Below, piece by piece: positions 1 to 6,615 of a stretch of 33,159 nucleotides of DNA; positions within the stretch are counted from its first letter, which is position 1; each line of letters opens with the position of its first letter. This DNA is from a virus: positions 1 through 33,159 of the IMG/VR virus record IMGVR_UViG_3300020020_000119; one strand, given 5' to 3'. The position numbers and the translations under genes are program-made. A model generated the notes under the pieces. The model was not told the origin of the DNA and ran no database searches. It was given only the letters and a program-made list of their open reading frames with translations.

Positions 1-989
1 TGGAGCGGATTAACCATCCTCTAGCGGAGCTGGTGGTTAAGTACCGCAAGGCTAATAAGCAGCTCTCGACCTACGTCTACCCCATGCTCAAGGGGCATGA
101 GAAGTCTGTGGTGTTCGATGACGGGCAGATACACACTGTGTTCAATACGCTGTTCGCAGAGACAGGTCGGTTGAGCAGCGAGGAACCTAACCTGCAAAAT
201 TTCCCCAAGCGGGACGGTGAGGCTAAGGAGGTGCGCCGGTCAGTGGCGGCTCCCTCTGGTTGTTCTGTGCTGGCTGTGGACTATGGACAGATCGAGGCGC
301 GCGTGATTGCAATGTTCACCCACGATAAGCGGTTCGTGAAGGCGCTGTGGGAGAACTACGATGTCCATTATGAGTGGGCCGAGCGCATTGCTCACGCCTA
401 CCCGGCACGGGTGGGTGGCAAAAAGAACCTGGTTGATAAGAAGGCCATGAAGCTGTTCCGTACTGACATTAAAAATCAATGGACGTTCCCATTGTTCTTT
501 GGCGCCAAGCTGGAGAGTGCGGCAGGCTACCTACAGATACCAGTGGATGTGCTCCGGCCGCTGTACAAAGAGTTTTGGAAGCAGTTTTCTGGTGTGGCTG
601 AGTGGCAGAAGAGCGTGCTCAAATTCTATGAGGACCACGGCTACGTTGAGTGCTTGACCGGGCGGAGGCGGCATGGGCCGTTGAGTCCCAACCAGATAAT
701 CAACAGTCCGGTGCAAGGCACGGCTGCGGAGATAGTGCTGGATGGTATGGCTAGGTTGAGCGAGATGAACGACCCTATGTTTCAGCCAGAGATTAACATT
801 CACGATGACCTGACCTACTGCTGCGTGCCTGATGATCAACTTGAGGACGTGGCGGAGTTAGTGATTGGTACGATGTTAAAGGTACCGTTTGAGTGGGCGC
901 ATATTGTGCCAATAAGCGTCGAGGCCTCGGTGGGGCCGAACTGGGAGCAACTCGAGGAGATCGGCACGTTCTCTTCAGACAAATGGTAA
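1..989 (+). CDS. DNA polymerase I family (family A), C-terminal part, truncated by window edge
   Basis: Replicative polymerase of the phage. The reading frame is open from base 3, so the gene begins upstream; only the palm and fingers domains are present. Motif A (VDYGQIEAR) is at 276-302, motif B or O-helix (RTDIKNQWTFPLFFG) at 459-503 and motif C (HDD) at 801-809. These supply the two metal-binding aspartates and the dNTP-binding Arg/Lys. The O-helix has one residue more than the usual R-x3-K-x3-F-x3-YG spacing and ends FFG instead of YG. The next gene overlaps its stop codon, suggesting translational coupling within a replication operon. The family assignment is secure from the motifs; whether an exonuclease domain exists upstream cannot be seen. 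Confidence 0.95.
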   Translation, partial: ERINHPLAELVVKYRKANKQLSTYVYPMLKGHEKSVVFDDGQIHTVFNTLFAETGRLSSEEPNLQNFPKRDGEAKEVRRSVAAPSGCSVLAVDYGQIEARVIAMFTHDKRFVKALWENYDVHYEWAERIAHAYPARVGGKKNLVDKKAMKLFRTDIKNQWTFPLFFGAKLESAAGYLQIPVDVLRPLYKEFWKQFSGVAEWQKSVLKFYEDHGYVECLTGRRRHGPLSPNQIINSPVQGTAAEIVLDGMARLSEMNDPMFQPEINIHDDLTYCCVPDDQLEDVAELVIGTMLKVPFEWAHIVPISVEASVGPNWEQLEEIGTFSSDKW

Positions 990-1183
990 AGGCGATGGTA
1001 ATACGTGACCCCTACGATGGCCAGCCCTACTATTGCACGGTGTGCGGTATGGGTGTGGGTGAGGACATGGCGTGTGAGGATTCGGTGTGCGAGCTGGAGA
1101 GTGAGGCGGTTGCCCAGCTTCGTGCCCGTCGTAAGCGTCCGGTTGGTAGCGATCTGAAACGGCACACCCCGAAGGAGGCATAA
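983..1183 (+). CDS. Small Cys-rich protein, possible zinc ribbon
   Basis: A 66-residue protein between polymerase and clamp loader. It has four cysteines in a C-x2-C-x9-C-x4-C arrangement (residues about 18-36) that could bind zinc, followed by a basic tail. I chose the ATG at 983, which overlaps the polymerase stop; an ATG at 995 is an equally possible start because neither has a strong ribosome binding site. A longer reading from 893 would overlap polymerase coding sequence and is less likely. The position suggests an accessory role in replication, but this is inference and no family is recognised. Confidence 0.6.
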   Translation: MVKAMVIRDPYDGQPYYCTVCGMGVGEDMACEDSVCELESEAVAQLRARRKRPVGSDLKRHTPKEA

Positions 1184-1184
1184 G

Positions 1185-2096
1185 GTGGAATTGATCAATC
1201 GGTATCGTCCTAAGACTTTCGAGGAGGTTGTGGGGCACGATGCGGTGGTGGAGGCGCTGGCGACCGCATTGGATAATGGTACTGCGCGTACCTTCCTGCT
1301 GATGGGCCCAAGTGGTGTGGGCAAGACTACGCTGGCTCGGGTGTGCGCTGCTTCCCTGGGTGAGCATGAGTTGGTGGAGGTTGACGCGGCCACCTACACT
1401 GGCATCGAGGATATGCGCAAGCTGGCGGCTGACTTTGCCTACCGTCCGCTGGGTGGTGGGGTGCGTGCGGTGATCATTGATGAGTTTCATGCGTTGAGTA
1501 AGCCTGCGATCACGTCCTGGTTAAAGAGCCTGGAGGAGCCGCAGCCGTGGAACTACTATTTCCTCTGCACCACTGATGCGGCCAAGGTGCCTGACGCTGT
1601 GCGTACGCGGTGCTATAGGGTCGATTTAAAACCGGTGCCCGTCAAGGCTATCACGGCGCTGCTCACTAACGTGGCCAGGCTGGAGAAGTGGAAGCTGCCT
1701 GCTGGTGTGGCGCAGCTCTGCGCAGAGGAGGCTACTGGCTCCCCACGGCAGGCGCTATCCTACCTTGCTGCCTGCGCCTCTGCTACCACGCTTGCAGAGG
1801 CTGAGGACTTGGTGCTGAACGCTCCCGCCGAGGAGATGGCGGAGGCGGTAGACCTGGCCAGGGCACTGGTGCAGCGTAAACGCTGGAAGGAAGTGCAGGG
1901 CGTGCTTGCAAAGTTGCAGGGAGCCAGCCCGGAGTCTGTGAGGCACGTGGTGCGTGCATATGTTAACAAGGTGGCCGTCGGTGCGCGTGATGAGAAGACG
2001 GCAGGGCTGAGTATTGAGATACTTGATGCGTTTGGTCAGCCGTTCTACCAGCCCGCTGATCTGACCGTCGCTGTTGGAAAGGTTCTGTTGTCATGA
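1185..2096 (+). CDS. Clamp-loader AAA+ ATPase (T4 gp44 / RFC small subunit / DnaX-like)
   Basis: A 303-residue AAA+ ATPase of the sliding-clamp loader type, expected to load a processivity clamp for the polymerase. It opens with the typical YRPKTFEEVVG box (residues 7-17). Walker A is GPSGVGKTT (41-49), Walker B is VIIDEFH (96-102), sensor 1 lies near CTTD (128-131), and the SRC-like arginine-finger motif is TRC (141-143). The C-terminal half fits a helical lid and collar. The GTG start has GGAGG six bases upstream, the best Shine-Dalgarno nearby. The end overlaps the next gene as ATGA. No clamp or second loader subunit is seen in this window. Confidence 0.92.
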   Translation: MELINRYRPKTFEEVVGHDAVVEALATALDNGTARTFLLMGPSGVGKTTLARVCAASLGEHELVEVDAATYTGIEDMRKLAADFAYRPLGGGVRAVIIDEFHALSKPAITSWLKSLEEPQPWNYYFLCTTDAAKVPDAVRTRCYRVDLKPVPVKAITALLTNVARLEKWKLPAGVAQLCAEEATGSPRQALSYLAACASATTLAEAEDLVLNAPAEEMAEAVDLARALVQRKRWKEVQGVLAKLQGASPESVRHVVRAYVNKVAVGARDEKTAGLSIEILDAFGQPFYQPADLTVAVGKVLLS

Positions 2097-2581
2097 AGGT
2101 GACAAGCAAGGCTCCCGAGCCAATTGGGGAGATCGAGCGGTTCCTCCACAAGTATAAAGGGGAGCTGCGTATTGATCGGGATGGGCTGGATGATTGTGTG
2201 ATCCGTCAGCCTGAGCTCTTCTATCATGTGGCGGCCACGCTGGCCGTCGCTACCGCAGAGCGTGATGCGGTCAAGCTGCAGCTGGAGGAGGCTGAGGCGC
2301 ATGAGAGTCACAGCATCCGCCGTGCGGCTGTTCAACTGGAGGAGAAGCTGACGGAGAACAGCCTCAAGGAACGGCTGCGAATGTCCAGCAAGTTACAGGC
2401 TCTTGAGCAGGAGCTGCTGGTGGCCAAGGCTGACGTAGAGGCGCTGGCTGCGATGAAGGAGGCGTTCTCCCAACGCTCCTGGATGATCCGTGAGTTGGTG
2501 GCGCTGCACCTGTCTCGTGCTGCTAGCACGTCGATGGGTGGGGCGCGTGACAACCTCGCTTCTCCCAACGCTCCTGGATGA
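2093..2581 (+). CDS. Coiled-coil protein of unknown function, C-terminus broken by a 95-bp duplication
   Basis: As written the frame gives 162 residues. From residue 55 onward it is rich in Glu, Lys, Leu and Ala with heptad-like spacing, suggesting a long coiled coil. A perfect 95-bp tandem duplication (2466-2560 and 2561-2655) shifts the frame and ends the protein with a short out-of-frame tail at a premature TGA. Removing one copy gives a 172-residue protein ending at 2706, with its TAA overlapping the ATG of the next gene, as expected for this operon. The start codon overlaps the clamp-loader stop (ATGA). Function unknown; the setting suggests a replication accessory role. Confidence 0.75.
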   Translation: MKVTSKAPEPIGEIERFLHKYKGELRIDRDGLDDCVIRQPELFYHVAATLAVATAERDAVKLQLEEAEAHESHSIRRAAVQLEEKLTENSLKERLRMSSKLQALEQELLVAKADVEALAAMKEAFSQRSWMIRELVALHLSRAASTSMGGARDNLASPNAPG

Positions 2582-2655
2582 TCCGTGAGTTGGTGGCGCT
2601 GCACCTGTCTCGTGCTGCTAGCACGTCGATGGGTGGGGCGCGTGACAACCTCGCT
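2466..2655 (+). repeat. Perfect 95-bp direct tandem duplication
   Basis: The copies 2466-2560 and 2561-2655 are identical base for base and directly adjacent. The unit length is not a multiple of three, so it breaks the coiled-coil reading frame. Absence of any divergence means it is very recent or an assembly artefact. Confidence 0.95.
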
Positions 2656-2706
2656 GACAAACGTCGTGAGGACCTGGGCGCTGTGCGCCGCAATCGGGGT
2701 GCGTAA
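2561..2706 (+). pseudogene. Displaced C-terminal end of the coiled-coil gene
   Basis: This is the second duplicate copy plus the natural gene end, read one frame away from the 2093 start. It encodes the continuation QRSWMIRELVALHL through DKRREDLGAVRRNRGA and stops at 2704-2706. It has no start of its own and makes sense only as the original 3' end of the coiled-coil gene. Confidence 0.75.
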
Positions 2707-2888
2707 TGTTTGATTCACTGATGGACGTGGTGCGCACCATCGTGGTCGCCCTACTCATCCTGATCTTTGTCTACTGCTTGGTGCGGGGAGCTAGTTTTGC
2801 GTACTTCCGCTCCAGGTATGAACACTACCGTATGTTACAACGCCTGAAACGGCTGAAGTCGGAGGATAAGACGAATGGCCAAGTTTAA
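2706..2888 (+). CDS. Small single-pass membrane protein
   Basis: A 60-residue protein with one hydrophobic segment (about residues 10-31, VVRTIVVALLILIFVYCLV) followed by a strongly basic C-terminal stretch (RSRYEHYRMLQRLKRLK). The positive-inside rule suggests the C-terminus is cytoplasmic. The ATG overlaps the intended stop of the preceding gene, and its end overlaps the ssDNA-binding protein start, so it sits firmly in the replication operon. Function unknown; membrane tethering of a replication component or superinfection exclusion are possibilities only. Confidence 0.75.
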   Translation: MFDSLMDVVRTIVVALLILIFVYCLVRGASFAYFRSRYEHYRMLQRLKRLKSEDKTNGQV

Positions 2889-4056
2889 GTATCGTGGTGA
2901 AGGGCGCAGCGTGGAGAGTGCTTCGCGTCGTGCCAAGCAGTCAGGTGGTGGCTACGATAGCTACCTCCTGCCTGATATTCCCTTCTTCAAACCCAAGGAG
3001 GGGGAGAACGCTGTGCGTATCATGCCTCCCACCTGGGAGGATCAGGAGAAGTGGGGTGACAACTGGGAGATACAGGTCCACCTGCACCGCAACGTGGGCC
3101 CAGATGATGCTACCTATCTCTGCTTGGATAAGATGCTGGGCAAGCCTTGCCCACCGTGTGAGGCTCGGCGGCACGCGGCCGACGAGGATGAGGCAGACGC
3201 TCTGCGTATTCAGTGGCGTGCTCTGTGCTGGGTGATTGATCGTAACGATGAGAAGGCTGGGCCGCAGGTGTGGGGCCTCCCTGTCACGTTGTTCCGTGAG
3301 ATCAACCTGCGGTCTATTGACCGGAAGACTAATCAGCTTGTGCTCATTGATCATCCGGAGGAGGGTTACGATCTGTTGTTCTCCAAGGAGGGTACTGGTA
3401 AGAAAACCAAGTACACCTCCATCGAGATTGACCGGGATCCTACGCCGCTCCATGACAATGAGAAGCGGCAGGACACGTGGCTGGATTATATCCAGGACAA
3501 TCCTCTGCCGAACGTGCTCAACTTCTACGATGCCGAGCATATTGAAAAGGTATTGTTCGGTTCGGCACGGGCAGAGCGTACGGAGGAGCCGCGTGTGCGT
3601 GGCACTTCCAGGCGCGGCAATGGTGCAGCCGCCCCAGAGGAGGAAGACGCAGGGCGTGGGAGCCGTCGGTCTGCGCGCCGTGAGCCAGAGCCTGCTGAAG
3701 ATGAGCAGGAGGATCGTCCGCCCACGCGGCGTGGTCGGTCTGAGCCTGAGGAGGAGACTGCCCGCCCTACTGGCCGCCGTGGGAGGACGGACCCTGAGCC
3801 AGAGGAGGCTGATGCCGAGGCTGCAGACGGTGAGGAGGAGGCTCCGCCGCCGCGTCGGGGGAGAACTACCCCACCGGCCGAGGACGAGCCTGCACCCACT
3901 GCAAGGCGTCCGCGTGCCGCGCCTGTGGAGGATGAGGCAGAGGACCCTCCGCCGCCCCGACGTGGAGGAGCAGCTGGCAAGTCTGGTGGTGACGAGGAGC
4001 CGGAAGGCCAGGCTCGGCGGCAGCTCTCCCGTCTCCGTGGTCGTGCGTCCAAGTAG
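2875..4056 (+). CDS. gp32-like single-stranded DNA-binding protein with long polyampholyte tail
   Basis: A 393-residue protein expected to coat ssDNA during replication and recombination. Residues 1-235 resemble the T4 gp32 core: the N-terminus has a basic, Ser-rich segment, and a zinc-site-like pattern H71-x11-C83-x8-C92-x2-C95 parallels the His-Cys3 site of gp32. Residues from about 240 to the end are unlike gp32's short acidic tail. They alternate acidic/Pro blocks (EPEEE, EDEP) with basic RRGR or RRG blocks about eight times, so the tail is probably disordered. The ATG has GGAGG upstream. It is followed after 17 bases by the RecA-like gene, a natural partner. Family call rests on the zinc motif, core pattern and context. 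Confidence 0.82.
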   Translation: MAKFKYRGEGRSVESASRRAKQSGGGYDSYLLPDIPFFKPKEGENAVRIMPPTWEDQEKWGDNWEIQVHLHRNVGPDDATYLCLDKMLGKPCPPCEARRHAADEDEADALRIQWRALCWVIDRNDEKAGPQVWGLPVTLFREINLRSIDRKTNQLVLIDHPEEGYDLLFSKEGTGKKTKYTSIEIDRDPTPLHDNEKRQDTWLDYIQDNPLPNVLNFYDAEHIEKVLFGSARAERTEEPRVRGTSRRGNGAAAPEEEDAGRGSRRSARREPEPAEDEQEDRPPTRRGRSEPEEETARPTGRRGRTDPEPEEADAEAADGEEEAPPPRRGRTTPPAEDEPAPTARRPRAAPVEDEAEDPPPPRRGGAAGKSGGDEEPEGQARRQLSRLRGRASK

Positions 4057-4073
4057 GGAGTGAGCGTTAGGTT

Positions 4074-5111
4074 ATGGAACGTAAACGTCTGAGCGGCACC
4101 CCTCCGGTTAATGGCACCGGAGGGGACTACTTCCCTGACGAGAGTAAGAGCACCGAATTCATTCCTAGCGGATGTGCGGTGCTCGACTGCGTTCTGGGTG
4201 GTGGTTGGGCCGAAGGCAGGATTGCCAATATCGTGGGTGACAAGTCCACAGGCAAAACCCTGCTCGCCATTGAGGCCTGTGCTAACTTCTCAAAGAAATA
4301 TGCACGCGGCCGTATCTGGTACCGTGAGGCGGAGGCAGCGTTCGATGAGTACTACGCTGCCAAGCTAGGCCTCCCGATCAAGCGCATGGACTTTGGTGAA
4401 CATGGCCTGGGCACCCAGTGGTCTACGGTAGAGGACATCTGGGATGATCTGAATAAGGCTATCGCCATTTGTAAGCGCACCAAGCAGCCTGGCCTATACA
4501 TCGTGGACTCATTGGATGCCCTGACCAGCCGTGCAGCGATGAGCCGCAAGGTGGGTGAGGGTTCCTTCAACCTGGAGAAGCAGAAGATACTGAGCCAGAT
4601 GTTCTCAGAGCTGATCCGTGATCTGCGTGATGCACGGATAACAATCCTAATCATCTCGCAGGTGCGGGACAAGATAGGGTTCGTGGTGGGTGAGAAGCAT
4701 CGACGGTCTGGTGGCAAGGCTCTGGACTTCTACGCCACGCAGATTGTCTGGCTGTCGCATCTGAAGAATTTGGTGCGCACCCTGGATAACATCAAGCGTG
4801 TGACCGCTGTACGGGTGCGGGCCAAGTGCAAGAAGAACAAAGTCACGATGCCCTCCAGGGATTGTGACTTCACGATACGCTTCGGCTTTGGGGTGGAGGA
4901 CATAGAGGCCTCGGTGGAGTGGCTGGAGCACCATAAGAAGCTGGACCTGCTGGGCCTGAGGGTTAAGGATATAGATGGCTACTTGGCGGAGGCAGCTGAT
5001 ATGCCCGGCCAGGAGTACCAGGTGCGCGCGGCTGAGGTGCGCCAGGCGATGTTTGCTGCCTGGACAGCTGTGGAAAAGAAGTTTGGACCCACTCACAGTA
5101 AATATGGGTGA
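4074..5111 (+). CDS. RecA/UvsX-like recombinase
   Basis: A 345-residue RecA-superfamily ATPase for strand exchange and recombination-dependent replication. Walker A is GDKSTGKT (residues 55-62) and Walker B is LYIVDS (141-146). The IISQVRDKIGFVVGEKHR segment (193-210) followed by GGKALDFYAT (213-222) corresponds to the DNA-binding loop L2 region of RecA and UvsX. An acidic residue in WYREAE (82-87) may be the catalytic glutamate. It is shorter than E. coli RecA and lacks an obvious C-terminal acidic domain. It lies just after the ssDNA-binding protein. A perfect 10-bp inverted repeat lies in codons 9-18. Its end overlaps the NusG-like start. Confidence 0.92.
   Translation: MERKRLSGTPPVNGTGGDYFPDESKSTEFIPSGCAVLDCVLGGGWAEGRIANIVGDKSTGKTLLAIEACANFSKKYARGRIWYREAEAAFDEYYAAKLGLPIKRMDFGEHGLGTQWSTVEDIWDDLNKAIAICKRTKQPGLYIVDSLDALTSRAAMSRKVGEGSFNLEKQKILSQMFSELIRDLRDARITILIISQVRDKIGFVVGEKHRRSGGKALDFYATQIVWLSHLKNLVRTLDNIKRVTAVRVRAKCKKNKVTMPSRDCDFTIRFGFGVEDIEASVEWLEHHKKLDLLGLRVKDIDGYLAEAADMPGQEYQVRAAEVRQAMFAAWTAVEKKFGPTHSKYG
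4099..4125 (+). promoter_or_regulatory. Strong stem-loop in the first codons of the recA-like gene
   Basis: CCCCTCCGGT at 4099-4108 and ACCGGAGGGG at 4116-4125 form a perfect 10-bp GC-rich stem around a 7-base loop. It lies about 25 bases downstream of the start codon, where RNA structure can reduce translation initiation. No T-run follows, so it is not a classical terminator. A regulatory role is inference. Confidence 0.5.
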
Positions 5112-5628
5112 ACTGGAAATGCAGAACTGGTTTGTGATCACGGCCCACTCAAGGCGGGAGCGATGGGCAGCAGAGAACATCAGGAATCAGGGTGCGGAAG
5201 CCTATGTGCCTGTCATGGAAGTGAGAGGCAAGCGTGGGCAGATCAAGGCGCACACAGAGCCTGTGTTTCCCGGTTATGTGTTTGCGCGCACCACAGGCCA
5301 GTGGCGGTTCCTGCTAGGAACGTTTGGGGTGCGCTCCCTGCTCATGACTGGTGATCTACCCAGTACCTTATCGGACAAGGAAATCAGACGTCTGAAGGCC
5401 AGGGAGACAGATGGTGTGGTGATGCTGCCGCGCCTGCCCACCAACAAGTTACGTGCAATGCGCAAGGGTGTTCGCGTGATGGTCAAGGGGGAGAACGCGC
5501 TGGCCGGCATGTATGGCGTGTATGATGGAATGGGGCCGCAGCAGAGGTGCAAGGTGCTCCTGGATGTGATGGGGCGCACGGTGCCGATGTTGGTGGCCAG
5601 CGATCAGCTGGAGGAGATAGCATCGTGA
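5104..5628 (+). CDS. NusG/RfaH-like transcription elongation factor
   Basis: A 174-residue protein with the two-domain architecture of NusG. Residues about 7-110 form the NGN domain, with the hallmark WFVITAHSRRERWAAENI start and FPGYVFAR segment. Residues about 122-170 form a KOW domain (GVRVMVKGENALAGMYGVYDG). Such proteins bind RNA polymerase and reduce pausing or termination. I start at the ATG overlapping the recombinase stop; a longer upstream frame reading has no NGN sequence and lies inside the recombinase gene. It is the last clear gene of the replication block and precedes the junction to the structural genes, so it could act on late transcription. That role is inference. Confidence 0.88.
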   Translation: MGELEMQNWFVITAHSRRERWAAENIRNQGAEAYVPVMEVRGKRGQIKAHTEPVFPGYVFARTTGQWRFLLGTFGVRSLLMTGDLPSTLSDKEIRRLKARETDGVVMLPRLPTNKLRAMRKGVRVMVKGENALAGMYGVYDGMGPQQRCKVLLDVMGRTVPMLVASDQLEEIAS

Positions 5629-5747
5629 GCTGGGACTGGGAGCACCTGGAGAAGGAGTCTAAGCGTGATACTCTGAGTATCTTCATCGTGAGCATCACGG
5701 TGTTCTGGATGGGGGTGCTAGCTTTACTGGCATGGGTGATATCATGA
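5625..5747 (+). CDS. Small single-pass membrane protein
   Basis: A 40-residue protein starting at GTG 5625 with a GGAGGAG Shine-Dalgarno about eight bases upstream and an ATGA/GTGA-type overlap with the NusG-like stop. The first 15 residues are polar and charged (MSWDWEHLEKESKRD). Residues about 17-39 form one hydrophobic segment ending WVIS. It probably anchors in the inner membrane with its N-terminus in the cytoplasm. No family is recognised. Confidence 0.6.
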   Translation: MSWDWEHLEKESKRDTLSIFIVSITVFWMGVLALLAWVIS

Positions 5748-5869
5748 CTAATGTGGCGAGGCGCGGGAGCACAGGCGTCGTGTGCTCTTTCCTCATGGCT
5801 GCGCCCGTAACGCCTACGCCGGGGCCACAGCATATAATAAGGAATACGTGGTGGTGCTTGATACGATAG
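5744..5869 (+). CDS. Possible 41-residue ORF, low support
   Basis: An ATG overlapping the preceding stop (ATGA) opens a 41-codon frame. The composition is not strongly protein-like, and a second overlapping frame (GTG 5782 to TGA 5934, 50 residues, ending SLSTESNQSK) is equally open. Only one at most is likely to be real. The ATGA coupling favours this one; the more natural amino acid composition favours the other. No function can be assigned. Confidence 0.25.
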   Translation: MTNVARRGSTGVVCSFLMAAPVTPTPGPQHIIRNTWWCLIR

Positions 5870-5879
5870 CCAGGTCCGT

Positions 5880-5907
5880 CAAGGAGCGACTTGCTAACGG
5901 CTCCTTG
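5880..5907 (+). terminator. Candidate stem-loop at end of the replication block
   Basis: CAAGGAGC (5880-5887) pairs perfectly with GCTCCTTG (5900-5907) around a 12-base loop. There is no T-run after it, so intrinsic termination is doubtful; it may be a factor-dependent or processing structure. Confidence 0.35.
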
Positions 5908-5974
5908 TCAACGGAGTCAAATCAGAGTAAGTGAAACGCCATCCCAATCAAACCATCGGGCCTGCGGTAGCGTG

Positions 5975-5991
5975 ACATGTGCCGCACATGT
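5975..5991 (+). promoter_or_regulatory. Short palindrome ACATGTG-CCG-CACATGT
   Basis: Perfect 7-bp inverted repeat with a 3-base centre, 32 bases upstream of the terminase small subunit-like gene. As DNA it could be an operator for a dimeric regulator, for example the Myb-like protein at 6950; as RNA it is a small hairpin. Only the symmetry is observed. Confidence 0.35.
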
Positions 5992-6022
5992 GATCCGGTG
6001 TTCATAAAATAATGGTGCTCAA

Positions 6023-6415
6023 ATGGAGCGTAAGAGGCTCACGACATTTAAGGTAGGCAAGCCTCCGGGACCTGGTAGGCGCAAGGGTGTGCCAAATAGA
6101 AGTACCAGGGTGCTGAAGGAGGCAATCCTGATGGCTGCGGAATCTACAGGTGATGACCGCAGAGGTAGGGGTGGACTATGTGGCTACCTCAGGTGGGTGG
6201 CACGGCATGAGCCCAAATCGTTTTGTATGTTGTTGGGCAGGGTGTTGCCCACGCAAATCGCTGGTGATCCTGATAGGCCATTGCGGGTGATTGCTGAGGG
6301 TGTGAGTCCACAGGAGGCTGCTCAGCTGTATGCCGATACGCTCAAGCACCTGGCTCTGCCATCCTACCAGCAGATGGATCCTCTGATGATAGAGGGAACA
6401 GTAGCTGATGACTGA
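6023..6415 (+). CDS. Terminase small subunit-like DNA-binding protein
   Basis: A 130-residue protein with an N-terminal GRRKGVPNRSTR motif (about residues 18-29), the G-R-x-K-G-x-P-N box found at the start of many phage small terminase or DUF5681-type proteins. This is followed by helical segments (VLKEAILMAAEST; LCGYLRWVARHEPKSF) and LLGRVLPTQIAG. That box-helix-helix-VLP order is typical of proteins annotated as small terminase and precedes the large terminase in many phages; here seven or eight small genes intervene. It would recognise the packaging site. No Shine-Dalgarno is visible at the ATG, which is unusual for the first gene of an operon. Confidence 0.65.
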   Translation: MERKRLTTFKVGKPPGPGRRKGVPNRSTRVLKEAILMAAESTGDDRRGRGGLCGYLRWVARHEPKSFCMLLGRVLPTQIAGDPDRPLRVIAEGVSPQEAAQLYADTLKHLALPSYQQMDPLMIEGTVADD

Positions 6416-6611
6416 TAAACACGCGGGCCTAATCAAGCGACTTGAGCGCATCGCCATGCCGACGACCATTGAAGCTGCCGCCGAGATCGCTCGCTTCCGG
6501 GCAGAGAATGAGCAGCTCCGTGAGGAACTCCGTATCAAGACGGATGAGGTTACTGCGCTTACGGAATTGTTGGACGCGCGAGTGTTGGTAGCGGCCGCAC
6601 AGGGTTACTGA
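6408..6611 (+). CDS. Small coiled-coil protein
   Basis: A 67-residue protein whose start overlaps the preceding stop. Residues about 20-58 (TIEAAAEIARFRAENEQLREELRIKTDEVTALTELL in composition) form a regular heptad pattern, so a short parallel coiled coil is likely. No family recognised. The overlap with the terminase small subunit-like gene suggests coordinated expression. Confidence 0.6.
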   Translation: MTDKHAGLIKRLERIAMPTTIEAAAEIARFRAENEQLREELRIKTDEVTALTELLDARVLVAAAQGY

Positions 6612-6615
6612 TAAC

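Larger units (their letters stand above)
5748..6022 (+). promoter_or_regulatory. Weakly coding junction between replication and structural blocks
   Basis: This 275-base stretch is the longest without a convincing gene. It holds a boxA-like GCTCTTT at 5784-5790, a TATAAT hexamer at 5833-5838 without a good -35 box, an 8-bp stem (5880-5887 with 5900-5907, 12-base loop) and a 7-bp stem ACATGTG/CACATGT (5975-5981 with 5985-5991, 3-base loop). The content suits an early terminator plus late promoter or antitermination site, but none of these is demonstrated. Confidence 0.4.

Noticed and set aside
3236-4063. Overlapping 275-residue plus-strand frame and a 175-residue minus-strand frame in the ssDNA-binding gene
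   Set aside because: Both are caused by the low-complexity GC-rich charged tail. They consist of Arg/Ser/Pro runs and have no plausible start signals.
5748-6022. tRNA gene in the junction
   Set aside because: Several short stems exist but no cloverleaf with TTC-type loop, acceptor pairing and correct spacing can be drawn.
4074-6040. Shared MERKRL N-terminus of the recombinase (4074) and the terminase small subunit-like protein (6023)
   Set aside because: The similarity stops after six residues and the codons differ. It is most likely chance, not a shared domain.
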